Notes: generated from the sequence alone by a model not told the origin. DNA of 64,000 bases from Typha latifolia (GCA_019914945.1 CM034099.1:124001-188000), one strand, 5' to 3'; shown: positions 36,101 through 53,514, counted from the stretch's first letter. Translations and numbers: made by a program.

Positions 36101-37845
36101 AGAGACTGAATTCTCCTTAAATGATCACCCTAAGTATGGTTCTGATTTAGATGCATTGGATTTTTGGGTGTTGTTATGTAATTGATCATGCAAGCGCAAA
36201 AGAACTGGCTAAGATTTTCTTTTGATAAACATGATCAAATAAGGAAGCAAAACCTAGGTATTCTGGATGGTAGTTGTGAGAAATGATCTAGAAATTTTTT
36301 ACACGAATAACCAAGTCTAATGAACCACAAACCCTACTTCAGAAAGTTAGGTACCATTGCTGGTTATTTCTTTAGTAAGTTAGAACATGCATCTAAATAA
36401 TTGCAGTCCATGCCAGAGGAGATTTGACTTTGCTCTGTGCTGGATTTCTGATTCTATTGCTGATTATGTTATAATGTTATGTCTTACATTGCTCAAGGTT
36501 AATTAGTTGCTAAATATAGAAAGTAAGAACATCTCCAGTGTTGTATGTCAGTGTGTTCTAACTGAGAACATTTGAATGCAAATGCTATTGCTGATTCATT
36601 GTAGCTTCAACTGGCACTACGATATGCTTACAATCTAAATAGTATATACATGCTAAAACTGATACTGATCTAGTAACTCATATACTATATGGTGATAGCT
36701 ACATACATCTAAGCCATAGATTTCTCAATTATTATAGTTCTAATTATGTATATGTTTCAAGCTTAGATCATAAGAATTATTTTGTCGAATGGGGATCTTT
36801 GAACCAACCTAGAAACCCTTTAAGCATGTCCATTCTGTTTTCAAAGTCTAACAAATGGCAACACTTAGCTACTTTTAGCTCAAGCTGTACCTAATGGCCC
36901 CTATTACATGCTGTAGTGTCAGAGTCATGGACAGAGCTTCACTCTTCAATTGACTGAAGAGGTTGAAATATTAGGTTAATTTCATATCAAATGCATACAT
37001 GTTAAATCCTGTGCTATCATGGGGGCAAGCCGGTGAGGTCCAAGCATCTAATTAATAAACCATGTGACTGTTTTACTTTATTGGATTACATAAGCAGCAA
37101 TTCTACAAGTAGAGCAAATAATTTACTGTTTGCTTAAAGGAATCATAACTTAAGGCCAGTGTAAGATCTCATGTTTTGTTACATTTAAAGTGCATATTTT
37201 CTGGTTTCTGTTGAAGCACTCCCTTTGAAGAGCATATTTTTCTATTCTCTTCTTTGGATTGTTATCGTCAATCAATTTACATACCATTACTAGGTTCTTA
37301 AGAAAAGTGCAAGCATGTAATTTGAAAAGTTATATTATGGACCTCACAATATTGAAACTTTTAGGTCATTAGGGCGTATGAGTTAGTTAACATTCACAAA
37401 ACAGAGGGTCTATGACAGTGAAAGACATCCTGATGTACTTAAATTGCAATGTTTCTACCCATTGATGGTTTAAGTTATCATGATATTTGACCAGAGAGAG
37501 CTTTGGAAAGGACTTACTTTCTTATTGGAACTCATATTTTTCAAAAAAAAATTTGGTTTCTCTTGCTGCTAACTTAGCTACATCAATTCATAATCGGGTT
37601 TACTTTCTGATTGCAGTTGGACCGCAATCACCCAGTTAGCTCACCACGGAATGCTTTTCGTTCCCATCGGATACACTTTCGGAGCTGGCATGTTCAGCAT
37701 GGATGATATCAGAGGAGGTTCTCCATATGGTGCAGGAGTTTTCGCCGGTGATGGCACAAGGCAAGCTACTGAAAGAGAGCTCTCCCTTGCCGAACACCAG
37801 GGCAAGTATATGGCTTCTATAGTCAAGAGGCTGGTGCTCCCATGA
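33174..37845 (+). CDS. FQR1: NAD(P)H:quinone oxidoreductase, FQR1/WrbA-like flavoprotein
   Basis: Two exons, 33174-33721 and 37617-37845, joined in frame through a split Ala codon, give 258 aa. The enzyme reduces quinones by two electrons using NAD(P)H and FMN, protecting membranes from semiquinone radicals. The flavodoxin-like fold starts at KIFIVFYSMYGHVESLAKRM, the phosphate-binding loop for FMN. GFPTRYGAMAAQMKAF and STGTQGGGQETTA line the flavin site. YTFGAGMF and GGSPYGAGVFAG follow in exon 2. The N-terminus MGKGGGC with a spacer of about 50 residues before the fold suggests N-myristoylation at Gly2 and possible palmitoylation of Cys7, so membrane attachment. The single intron is 3.9 kb. 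I see no gene in it. An auxin-induced orthologue exists in Arabidopsis. Confidence 0.94.
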
Positions 37846-39212
37846 GTGAATAATAGGTCACCAAATTCTATCATATTTCTCCACCAATATCAAGCTTTTC
37901 TCATAATTATTTGATTCTGGTCCCTCTTTAAAATACTTGTGTGATTCCTCTTTCCCTTTCTATCATCATTATCTGTTTCTGCCCGAGCTCAGACAGCTTT
38001 TCTGTCTTATTTGGTGTCAAGATCAGTGCCCATTATTTACTACAATGACTTCATAAATTAGAAGAATAAATGTGCTTTGTGTTGTTTATTATATTGATTG
38101 TTATCTGCATATCTTGTTGCAGTTTCTTCTTAACATCTGATTGTGAAGTTAAATACCTGTTGCTATACACAATATTTCCGAGGTGCTGCCGTGATTCCAA
38201 ACAAGTAGCTCCTCTGAAATTTTGACATCATCGGAATTCCTAATGACAACAAATTATGATGCTCGTTCTCACTCTTCATTGGACTGACTAAGACTTCCCT
38301 CACTAACTAAACCATTTGGACTAACCTAACAAACAAACTACTCTGGGTTAATAAACGTTCTCGTGGGTCACCTTCCACACTTGCGCACTTCTCTGAATGA
38401 CGACGCTCTTCTCATGCCAATACGCCATGCAATGCAGGGGACATTTTTGTAAAATGGCACCAGAATGCCAAACTTCTCTGAAACGTGCGGCGATCCAACG
38501 GCCGCGAAAGCCGGCGGCCGACCAGCCCCAGTCGTCGCAAGAGCACAAATCACTTATAATGACGAAATTGCTATCGAAGGAGGGACCCCCACCTATACAC
38601 GACCAACGTGGGGCCAGGGAATCTCAGGGGGCGACGTGCACCACGTAGCGACGCGGTCAAACCCTCACTCGATTGCAAACCGCGCCAACCTTATATACTC
38701 CCCTCTCTTCCTTTAGGTACATCTTTTTCTTTTTTCTTTTTTCTTTTTTTGGTGTGTGTGTCTTTCTGTTCATCGACCTCCCAATTCCAAGGAACATATC
38801 AGGATTCCGTAAATCTTTCAGAGACCCTTTCTGCATTTTGAATTCATACGTTCTATTTCGCGTTCTTCTTTCTCTCTGCTACATCATCAAAGATCAGCAG
38901 AAAAGGGGGTTAACGAATTAAAGGAGGCAACTTTTCTTTAAGCCTTCAGAAAAGATTAGTTTTTTCTTACACAGGGTCTGTGACTGCATTGTTCTCTGTG
39001 TTCGGATGAGTGGTAGATTTATTGAGAACACCACCTTCCTCTGATTGCTTTCTTTAAATTCTGGCTATTTTGTGAAATCCAACCTCTGTTTTATCTGAAA
39101 GTTTTCTTTTTTAAAGGCGTACTCTTTGTGCTAGATCTTTTGCCCATCCTTGTTCTACCCTTTGGGATTCATATCCCAGAAAGGTGGTCTCATTGATATT
39201 GGAAGAAAGACG
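37846..39212. other. FQR1 3'UTR, intergenic and GH17 promoter
   Basis: Near 38620-38660 the DNA is GC-rich with ACGTG-type cores (GACGTGCACCACGTAG), ABRE or G-box-like. A TATA box (TATATA) at 38692-38697 and a long pyrimidine-rich leader follow. The leader runs about 500 bases to the ATG at 39213. No gene seen. Confidence 0.55.
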
Positions 39213-40920
39213 ATGAAGGTTTACCAATTGCTCTCGTGGGTTCTTCTTATGGGACTCGCACTTCCCATTGTCGAAGGCCTTGGGGTCAACTGGGGCACTA
39301 TTTCGACTCACCGTTTCCCGCCTAAGAACATAAGTCAGCTCTTGCAAGACAATGGGATCAAGAAGGTGAAGCTGTTCGATGCTGCTGAATCCACCATGAG
39401 TGCATTGGCTGGAACCGGTATCGAGGTGATGATCGCAATCCCGAACGACATGCTCGCCGCCATGAATGATTATGATACGGCAAAGAAGTGGGTGCAGAAG
39501 AACGTAACTCGCTATAATTTCGAAGGAGGTGTGAATATTACGTACGTTTCCAAATCTATAACGTCCTTCCTTTTCTTATAAATCCAGTAGCAAGTTTCAT
39601 TATATCAGCCTTTTCTTCCAGTTTTTTTTTCTTACTACCTACTGCGTTACTGAATGGCCCCAATGCTAGTAAGTAGTAACCTCTGTTCTATCTCTGAATT
39701 TGCTTACGGAGAATTCATTAACCTCGTACACTTTTAGTATAGTAATCAAAGATAGATGGATGTGAATCTCCAAGCTATTGTCATGATTTTTCCCCCCCTC
39801 CTTTGGCAGATATGTAGCAGTCGGAAATGAGCCCTTTCTCAAATCCTACAATGGTACATTTGATAATACCACATTCCCTGCACTGGAGAACATCCAAAAT
39901 GCCATCAATGAAGCAGGTCTAGGCAACACCATTAAGGCCACCATTCCCCTCAATGCCGACGTCTATGAGTCACCGACAAACAATCCCCTCCCTTCTGCAG
40001 GACAATTCCGAGCTGATATCATGGAACAGATGACTCAAATTCTTCGATTCTTCCACAAAAATGCGGCGCCGTTCACCGTGAACATATACCCATTCCTAAG
40101 TCTCTATGCAAACGACAACTTCCCGCTGGACTTTGCTTTCTTCGACGGCTCTGCAACTCCGGTCATCGACAACGGAATTGAGTATACCAATGTGTTTGAC
40201 GCCAACTTCGACACCCTTGCCTCTGCTCTCAAGAAGGCTGGCTACGGAGACATGCCCATCATTGTAGGAGAAGTTGGTTGGCCTACAGATGGAGACAAAC
40301 ATGCAAACTTGGACTATGCCAAAAGGTTCTACGATGGCCTTCTAAAACGTCTTGGTATCAATCAAGGAACTCCACTTAGGCCAAACACATACATAGAAGT
40401 CTATCTCTTTGGTTTGATTGATGAGGATGCCAAGAGCGTAGCTCCAGGGGATTTTGAACGCCACTGGGGAATCTTTACCTATGATGGCCAACCCAAGTTT
40501 CCAATGGATCTCTCAGGTCAGGGAGAAGGCAAGCTCCTCGTTGGAGCCAAGAATGTTACGTATTTGCCTCCTAAGTGGTGTGTGTTAAACCCAAATTCTA
40601 CAGATCTTAGCAAGCTTGCGGACAACGTAAACTTTGCATGCACTTATGCGGATTGCACGTCCCTTGGTTACGGCTCTACCTGCAACAACCTGGATGCAAA
40701 TGGAAATGCTTCTTATGCTTTCAATATGTACTACCAGACTCAGAACCAAGTTGAGTCGAGCTGCTATTTTCAAGGGCTGGCCATGGAGACGACGCAGAAT
40801 GCGTCGCAGGGGTCGTGCAACTTCATCATACAGATTAATTCTCCTGCTTCTTCATCACCTACAGTTTCACTAGTGGTGCTTTTGTCAGTGCTTCTTGGAC
40901 TTCTCAGCCAGCTGTTCTAG
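39213..40920 (+). CDS. GPI-anchored beta-1,3-glucanase (GH17 plus X8 domain)
   Basis: Two exons, 39213-39541 and 39810-40920 (479 aa). The ATG at 39213 is chosen because the first codons upstream are not ATG and a signal peptide begins there (MKVYQLLSWVLLMGLALP). The GH17 domain starts at LGVNWGTIS. Catalytic acid/base Glu117 lies in VAVGNEPF and nucleophile Glu264 in IIVGEVGWPT. The C-terminal X8 (CBM43) domain runs from PPKWCVLNP with its Cys pattern (ACTYADCTSLGYGSTC...SSCYFQ...SCNF). A hydrophobic tail (VSLVVLLSVLLGLLSQLF) fits a GPI signal. The sequence closely follows Arabidopsis glucan endo-1,3-beta-glucosidase 5/6. It would trim callose at the cell wall or plasmodesmata. The phase-2 intron splits Thr110. 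Confidence 0.95.
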
Positions 40921-41459
40921 AAAAAAGATAGGTTGTAGATAATTAAATAGGGTATTCGTTGATTTGCTAACTTGTTTCTTGGATTCATTGTATAAAATCT
41001 GCCAGAGTTTAACTACTAATGTGTTTTGATGTTGTAGTTGCTCCAGTTCCTAGGCTTGAAGCAAGGTAACAATGATGACACAAATCTGACACTGGTGTTG
41101 CTTATCAATATTATCAATTTAAAACATATAACCATCGTAGGATAAAGGAAGTTGCAACATTGAAGCATACAATGGCAGTCCATTGAAAATTCAATTCTAA
41201 AGAATTTTTGAAGAATTTGGAACTTGTCTTATAGAGAGGACATTAGAATTAAGAGGAACAATCTTAGTAAGCCTTACAACAGTATCCCTGCTTCGCACTT
41301 TCCACTCCAAGTGCTAACAATCATTGCACCAAGCTCTCCTTTTACAACCACTTGTAGACATATTAAACTGAGTGGTATCCACCCCGATGATATATAAAAT
41401 AGTGGAAAGAGAGGAAAAAAAAATCACTTGCTGAGGGCCTAAAAGCAACTCTGCTATAA
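40921..41459. other. intergenic, convergent 3' ends
   Basis: 3'UTRs of the GH17 gene and of the SRPK gene meet here. Nothing further is seen. Confidence 0.6.
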
Positions 41460-45562
<4,103 letters not shown>

Positions 45563-47776
45563 ATGGGGTTCCAGATGCAGCCTTACGGGATCCAGTCGAT
45601 GCTCAAGGAAGGGCATAAGCACCTCTCTGGGCTCGATGAAGCTGTCCTCAAGAACATAGACGCATGCAAGCAACTCTCCGTCATCACTCGCACCTCCCTA
45701 GGCCCAAACGGTGAGCTTTTCCTCCCCAGGAGTTCCGTTAAAGGCTTTTACTTTTTTTTTTCCTCCAAAAATTTGTGCTCTGAATGGGTTTTCGACCTTG
45801 CCTTCATTTGTTTTGGTGGGTTCTGTTACATTTGTATTGAGTCGTTTGTAAATATTAGCATGATCGTGAGAATCTTCTGCTATTGGAGGCGTGGTCCTCT
45901 GATATAATGGTAATCTGCCTGAAAAAAAAAATAATGGGGCTAGGACTTGCGGGAGGACCTTTTTCTCGTTACATGGAAAGAGAACAGCTTCATCACAGCA
46001 TAAGGTTATGGACCTGTTAGAATTATTTGATTACCGTGCCTAGATCTCAGTATTTGTATGTTGCCTCATTGTAGTATTTAATGATTTGAGTATAGTGGTA
46101 GCACTGCTGGTTTTGTTGATTCCTTGTGGTTGTGCTGCATGTTATTCAATAGAGGACTGTAAAGTGTTGTTTTTTTTTCATTTTCTGGAAAATTTTCTGT
46201 TATTGTCCTTATTAATCATTCTTCTAGTTGGAGATGCACTACATCTCTGTTCAATATGTATATACATGTATTCTTCTTCTTCTTCTTCTTCTTTTTTAAA
46301 TATTCAGCCAGAGTTCTCTTATAATTTCTTAGGTATGAACAAGATGGTAATAAATCATTTGGACAAGCTTTTCATAACAAATGATGCCGCAACAATTGTG
46401 AATGAACTCGAGGTCCAGCATCCTGCTGCCAAGATTTTGGTTCTAGCAAGCAAGGCCCAGCAGGAGGAGATAGGAGATGGAGCTAATCTCACAATATCTT
46501 TTGCTGGGGAATTACTTGAGAAAGCAGAGGAGCTCATCAGGATGGGGCTGCATCCAAGTGAAATTATCAGTGGCTATACAAAGGCCATTAATAAGGTCTG
46601 CCTCGATTAATGATTGGTGTGAGATTCCTTAATTGAGTATTTTATGGCAGATTTTTATATTTGCTACTTTCCCTATCAACATGCAGACAGTGGAAATTTT
46701 AGATGAGTTGGTAGAGAAAGGTTCGGAAACCATGGATGTGAGGAATAAGGATGAAGTTGTTTTGCGAATGAAAGCTGCTGTTGCAAGCAAGCAATATGGT
46801 CAAGAAGATATATTGTGCCCTCTTATTGCTGATGTAAGTTACTTCAAAGATCCTTCACTTCAAAATCATTATTGTAGATTGTGTGCATAATTCTTGCTAC
46901 GTGTCAGGCATGTATCCAAGTCTGCCCGAAAAACCCAGCTAACTTTAATGTGGACAATGTTCGAGTTGCAAAGTTACTTGGAGGTGGTTTGCACAACTCT
47001 ACAGTAGCCCGTGGTATGGTCTTGAAAAATGATGCCATTGGGAGTATTAAAAGGATAGAGAAGGCAAAGGTAGAACTTGTATCTGGATCAAGTATTTCTT
47101 TTTATTTCCTATTTCTTTTAGTGATAGACATATAACACGTCCTTTATGTGGTCTATTTTCCTTTTCACATTTAAAGTTCTCTTATGCATTTATTCTGATG
47201 ATGCATCTTTTGTTCTCTAGATTGCTGTGTTTGCTGGTGGTGTTGATACATCTGCAACAGAAACTAAAGGAACTGTTCTAATTCAAAGTGCTGAACAGGT
47301 AGTGTAATGATGAAAAATAAAATTAGGTGCACCATTCATTGAGTTCTTTTTCTCTCTCTTTCTCTTTCATCACAGAGGCATATTTCATTTCATTTCATAT
47401 CTAAGATGCAGAAGTGCGAAGTATTATGTACTGAATTGTATCAATTAGTAAAAAATTGGGTATGGAATTTATGGTGTAAATATTTTGTATTTATGATTTT
47501 GCAGCTGGAGAATTATGCAAAAACTGAGGAAGCTAAAGTTGAGGAGCTTATTAAAGCTGTTGCCGACTCAGGTGCCAAAGTTATTGTTAGTGGAGCTGCA
47601 GTTGGTGATATGGCATTGCATTTCTGTGAGCGTTACAAGTAAGTGAAGTTGTATCTTGGCCTATATCATATCGACACTTGAAAATGTGAAAGCATTATGA
47701 ATTTGTTTTTTGGATGTTTGTATTATAGGTGGTCTCATTTTTCTTCAAATCTCTTCAAAAGCTGTTCTCCTTCTTC

Positions 47777-47815
<39 letters not shown>

Positions 47816-50693
47816 TTTCTATGTGAAATTAAGAAGTACACAAGTTGTGTTTCTTTTCTTGCTGCAGTTGTAGAATATTTATACTCTTTTGCAGTTCTAT
47901 ATATGCACTTTGGTCATTATTCCGTTGGTCACTCAAAACTCGAAAGGCTTTTTCCTTTCTCCTCTATCCATTAACATGCCTTGATCCTATTTTTGATATT
48001 CTTTCGCAAAAAAATATCTAGAAGAGGCAAGAGACTATTCAGCCCTTTTCTTCCTCGTATAATAACTCAAGAAGTCTAGCTTTTCTCCAACAGTGGAAGA
48101 AGACATGCTCTATTTCCTTTTTTCCTTTCAGATGTTTAGTTGCAAGTTCATCTCTTAAAGAAATGGAGTTGTTATTACTTATTAATTCAGATGATCGATT
48201 CTTGGGCCAGATCATCTATTTAATGCATAAATGAAAGCTCACTGTTATGATAATGAGGTCTAGCATAGACATGTCTTACATAGAGGTGATAATGAGTTTA
48301 TATATATAAGGGGGTCTTCTTTGATGATACTTATATATACTGCCATCTTTACAGACTCATGGTTCTGAAAATCAGCTCAAAGTTTGAATTAAGAAGGTTT
48401 TGCCGCACAACTGGTGCCATAGCTCGTGTAGGTTATCTTTACTACAGTGATTTTTTGTTTTGTTTTGGGGGGTTAGATTGTGCTTCTATCTCATGCTAGG
48501 AATTGTTCATGTTAATGGAACAGCTGAAACTTAGCCAACCAAATCCGGATGAGCTGGGATATGCTGACTCTGTTTCAGTGGAGGAAATTGGCGGTTCCCG
48601 GGTTTGTTAACTACTGTGTGCAAGCATATACACACAATAGCTTGCTTTCTTGAGAGCTATTTTTTCTTTCTTTTGTTTGACAGGTAACAGTCGTGAAAAA
48701 TGATGAAGGTGGAAATTCAGTTTCTACGATCGTCTTAAGAGGTAGTACTGACAGTATATTAGATGACCTTGAAAGGGCTGTGGATGACGGTGTTAATGCA
48801 TACAAGGTCTGGTTTTCATAAGGCTCATATCTTATGATGAGGGCTTAATGCTGCATCAGTTATGGCTAATTTCTTATCTGACACATTCTTCTTGTATTTA
48901 TCAGGCAATGTGCAGAGATAGTCGAATCATACCAGGGGCTGCTGCAACAGAAATAGAACTAGCTAGAAAACTGAAGGAGTTTTCATTCAAGGAAACAGGG
49001 TAAATAAGTCATTGGTGATTCTTACTCTTGTGTATAGCTGTTGCATGTAAACAGACTTAAATATGGGTCGAAGGCATTCCTGAAATATTTAAGTTCTTTT
49101 TATATCAATGTAGAAAGTATATTTAGTTGCTTCAAGCAGGTAATTACCTTGGTATTGCAATCAGTCTCACAGTTGCATGCATTGTTCAACTTGAGATTGG
49201 GGATCTTTGACTTTCAATATGGATTAACTGTTGCAAGTGATGGTGAACATTTATTAGATGTTGATTTTGTTTGTAAGAGATGCTGCAGTGCCATTAAGAT
49301 ATGAATGGATGTATCGTTCTGGACCACATTCAACCATTCATGCATTAACTTGTGTTTTCTTTATAGACATCTGGTTCTTCAAACATTTGCATGGTATAAC
49401 ATTGCTGTGATAGCTTATGTTTATAATTATTATTTTTTTCACGAAATTTACTGTTAATACATCAAATATTTTTTTTTGTATTGACAAATTCTAACAGATC
49501 CATTGTCGCATTTCCTTCGGGTCAATTTGTCACAAGAAGACTGTATTTGCAAATCATATGAACTTTGTAATTCATCTGATTGTCAACTTCATTTGTCCAG
49601 ATTGGATCAGTACGCCATTGCAAAGTTTGCCGAAAGCTTTGAAATGGTGCCTAAGACCCTATCTGAAAATGCTGGACTCAATGCAATGGAGATAATATCT
49701 TCCTTATATGCTGAACATGCTGCTGGAAATATCAAAGTTGGTATCGACTTGGAGGAAGGTATCTGCACGGATGTCTCATCTTTGAAAATCTGGGACCTCC
49801 ATCTCACCAAGTGAGTCCATGTCGAATTCTTTTATTATTATCTAGATTTCTATCTTATTTCTTTAGAATGTATATGTTCTTAGGATTTAAGCTTGATGTA
49901 ATTCAATGTGTTTCCAGTAAGATCCTCTCAGTCGCCTTGAGTCGTTTCCAGTGTAGAACTGTAGATATACAATGCTATTCATTGGGCTTGGGTGCTATCT
50001 TATTGTGTGGACTATTTTGGTGAACGGAATGGTTCCATTTTATGCTTTTAGTGGTGAGACATAGATATGTGAATAAACAAAACATGTATGCATCATGGAG
50101 AGATATATTTGATCAAATTGTGCATGTGATATTGTTTAATTGGCTGATTCATATGGTGTCTTTGTTAATTGTCATTGAACTATGGATTTTTTTTTTCTCT
50201 GTGATTTCATAAGTACCAGAATGAATTAACGATAAATGTATGTTGTACAGGTGCTTAGTATGAATGGATCACCTTCATCATTCCATCTGTCTTCAGCCCA
50301 AAATTGATAAACTTACATTTTAGCATTTGATCTCTGCACACATAGGCCAAACTCTCTATGACACGATACCCAAAAGGATAGCCCTAGGTGCATATTTTGT
50401 TGCTCTGATATATGGTTTTTCTTATGAGAGCTAAATATGTTTTCCTTCTGAGCAGGTTCTTTGCACTAAAGTATGCTGCTGATGCTGCTTGTACTGTTCT
50501 GCGGGTCGATCAGGTGAGTAGATTTTCTATCCCTGTAGCATTGTTTCTTAAATTCATCTCGTAATCTGTGGGAATTCTTGTATACATCTTGTAGCATCAG
50601 TGACACAACATGTGCTTCATTTCGCAGATCATAATGGCAAAACCTGCTGGTGGCCCAAAAAGAGATCAACCAGCTGGAATGGATGAGGATTAG
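45563..50693 (+). CDS. CCT8: T-complex protein 1 subunit theta (CCT8, TRiC chaperonin)
   Basis: Thirteen exons: 45563-45710, 46333-46595, 46687-46833, 46908-47069, 47221-47298, 47505-47638, 48355-48427, 48524-48601, 48684-48806, 48905-48999, 49601-49810, 50456-50513 and 50628-50693. They sum to 1635 nt, or 544 aa plus stop, the usual CCT8 length. It is one of eight subunits of the cytosolic chaperonin folding actin, tubulin and others. Conserved sites seen are SLGPNGMNKMV, TNDAATIV, GDGAN (97-101) and the C-terminal LRVDQIIMAKPAGGP. Plant CCT8 is also known to help homeodomain proteins such as KNOTTED1 pass through plasmodesmata. The introns contain a CTT run (46268-46294) and a CTTT run (47776-47816), but no gene I can see. 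Confidence 0.97.
47776..47816. repeat. CTTT microsatellite in a CCT8 intron
   Basis: About ten CTTT units between exons 6 and 7. Confidence 0.9.
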
Positions 50694-51238
50694 TTGGAGC
50701 AGAGGCTGGATTTGGTTTCCCTGGTGACGATCTTTATAAAGCTAAATGGTGGTAGCTGGTGTTCCTTTCTTTTACGTGTAGGGAGTGGGATTTTTTTTGA
50801 GGGACTTAGAAACAGCAAGCTTGATAAGCATGGTTTGTGTGATGTTATTGTTATATGGTTGGTTCGTCTTATTGATCCAGCAGTGCTCAATCATAATCTT
50901 CTGGATTGGAATTTTTTTCCCTTATCCTTGAACAGAAGATTTGTATGGATAATTACTCTGATACAATTTTTGTGATAATGTATCTTTTATCGATAGTTAA
51001 TGGCACCAGTTGAGCCAATTTACTTCTCACGTGCATCACGTGACAGTAATGTTATTGTGTTTGGTACCATACACACATTCTTACACGTGGCATATGGATA
51101 TTTGAAATATATATATATATAAGAAAACGGTGAGAAAGTAGAGATAAGAAACAAGAAAACCAAAACTATCCTGAGGCTGAGGCAAGCAAACATATGAGGC
51201 CCCTTTGATGTGTGGCGGGAGAAAAGGGGTAGTCTCTC
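50694..51238 (+). promoter_or_regulatory. CCT8 3'UTR and PnsB2 promoter with three G-boxes
   Basis: Perfect CACGTG palindromes lie at 51028-51033, 51037-51042 and 51084-51089, 150 to 211 bases before the PnsB2 ATG. A TATATATATA tract follows at about 51108-51121. G-boxes bind HY5, PIF and GLK-linked factors, in keeping with a light-regulated photosynthesis gene. Confidence 0.75.
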
Positions 51239-52552
51239 ATGGCCTATCTCCTCCCTCTCCGTCTCCCCAATCCTAAACCCAATTTCCCCATTAGGGCTTC
51301 CTCATCTACTTCCACCACTTCCCCCTCTACTACCACCCCCACAACCACCACCACCACCACTGTCACCACCCAATCTCCTCCCCAGTCTCTGGAAGAAAGG
51401 TTTGGCCGGAAAGGCATCAAGTTCTCGGAATCCGGCGATGTCCCAGCTGTCGAATTGTCGGTCAGGAATGGTAGCTCTCTGCGTCTCCGCATACCTGATG
51501 GGCTAATCACATCCTACAAGCCTAAGGTCCAGTGGAAGGAGGATGGATTCAAGGAGGTGGTTCACACAATTCCGGCCTCCTCCGATCCGGCCTCGCTAAA
51601 GGGTGGCATCGGATTAATTCTCAACGACGTATCGAAATTGGACACAAATGGCTCTCTTTGGTCTGCTTCAGATTGGGCTGTGAAGGATGCAGACTCAGAC
51701 TCCTTTGATGCAGTACAGGTCTCTTGTGAGATGCTAGATTTGATCGTAAATTTAGCTTGTCTTTTGTTATAATTTGCTCTACTCTGCCATTATTCTCAGG
51801 TTGAGTTGAGCTGCACAAATGGAGATGGCTCTCTTGACATAACATATGTTGTCTCCCTCTATCCTCTTAGCATGGCAAATGCAGTCATAGTTAAGAATGT
51901 GGGAGCAGAAGCAGTAAAGTTGACCAGTGGAATACTGAGCCATATTAAGTTCGATAGCCGGCGGGGCTCGGCAATCCAGGGTCTCAGAGGCTGCTCATAT
52001 TGTGCTCACCCACCTCTCTCTTCTAGCTTTGGCATCTTATCTCCTGCTGAAGCTATGCAACCAGACCCACCTGGTTGGTTCTCATTTCTGGGTTCAGACA
52101 ACAAAGATAATAAGAAGGATTCATGGACTGTGGAGGATGATTTGTATACCATCTTGAGGGGCAAGACTAGTAGAGTTTATGCTGCACCTCCGTCGGAGAG
52201 ATTGAAGCGCATATTTAGCACTCCGCCTTCCAAGTACACTACCATTGATCAGGTATTGATGCTCTCCTTGTTATTATAGCTCCCATCTTAGCTTTTGTAT
52301 GGAAAAGTTAATAGTTGAAAAACTAGCAAACCATCTTGCAAATTGTTGGTTTTACAGGGAAGTGGTCTCGGATTTAGGGTGATAAGAATGGGTTACGACG
52401 ACATATACTTAGGCAGCCCTGGTTCTTCCTTTGAAAAATTTGGGAAGGAGTACTTCATCTGCACTGGCCCTGCCTCCATGCTAGTACCTCTAGTTCTGAA
52501 TCCAGGTGATGAGTGGAGAGGGGCACAGGTCATTGAACATGACAATTTGTAA
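51239..52552 (+). CDS. PNSB2: photosynthetic NDH subcomplex B subunit 2 (NDF2/NDH45), chloroplastic
   Basis: Three exons, 51239-51718, 51800-52252 and 52358-52552, all phase 0, give 375 aa. The N-terminus is a transit peptide with a long Thr/Ser run (from a CCA/ACC trinucleotide repeat, 51308-51363). The mature part has a fold related to the aldose-1-epimerase (galactose mutarotase) type, without known activity: [73 protein letters not shown]. PnsB2 belongs to subcomplex B of the chloroplast NADH dehydrogenase-like complex and supports cyclic electron flow around photosystem I. The paralogue NDF5 is 1 kb downstream in the same direction with the same two intron positions. Confidence 0.93.
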
Positions 52553-53514
52553 AATGAAACTTACAAGGAGTTGTGTAGAGCTCTTCTTTTCCTCTTGCTC
52601 ACTGTAATTGTTTTCATCACCTCCAAGAGAATTACTGCTTATATTCATCACAGATTCAAGGCCTCTAAACGGCTTTTCCTGTCCTCTCGCACTCTATACA
52701 GTAGATGTTTGTGTAACTGTTTCTGTTGGAAGGAGAAGTGCTCTGATTTCAGACCTTCTACTCATATCTGTAATCAATAAGCTGGAGTAGCGAGATATAG
52801 TGTTGATGCTTGTTCAACAGAACAGACTTTTCCACAATCAGAAAGTGTACTGATTCCAGCTTTTAATTTCTCAACCACAAGCATTTTTATTTTTTGGGGG
52901 CTCATCCTTTCCGTTCACTGCAAGATTTATTTGACATCAGTTGACATGATCACTACAAAAGCTCCATGCTATCACTGCACTGCACTGCACATGATAAGTT
53001 CTTCTCCACTGACTTACAGGGCAATCAGGCATCATACAGATATATAAATAAATTTGTTCAATTGCCTTCCCTTTTCTCTCTTCGACTCCCAATCTAACTC
53101 GCGAAGCAATTTCACACCAATTATGTATCTTTTAGATCTGCTCAGTGCTTTAAGATTGGCACCGTGTCAGAAGACTGTAATAAACCTGCTGAAATTTTTT
53201 TTGCAAGTTTGAAATATTGGCAAGTAAATCTTCCTCTCTCTTCAAAGTTGGTTGATTGTACCACCAACATCATAGTAAAGAAGAGTCGAACAATTCGGCC
53301 CCAGTTCTAATATTAATCCTGCAGAAAGTTTTCTAAATATCCAACTTGTGACCACTAAAGGATAAAGCATGTTGTCACCATTTCATTATTGTGGACCAAA
53401 TAGCTCGACCAGAATGAATGACAAGGTTATAGATAAGGTTACGTTGTCTCAGTTGCTCACTGCTTTGTATCCTGACTAGCTACCCAGTAAAGCAATTTGT
53501 TGCAGGAGTTGGTC
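52553..53514. other. intergenic between PnsB2 and NDF5
   Basis: 3'UTR of PnsB2, then AT-rich DNA and the NDF5 promoter. A short TGCAC repeat lies near 52975-52989. No gene seen. Confidence 0.6.

Noticed and set aside
45896..45935. tRNA-like GTGGTCCTCTGATATAATGG stretch in CCT8 intron 1
   Set aside because: No cloverleaf stems or box B could be found.
48833..48882. C/D box snoRNA in a CCT8 intron (ATGATGA ... CTGA)
   Set aside because: C- and D-like boxes are about 45 bases apart but no terminal stem brings them together, and neither C' nor D' is evident.
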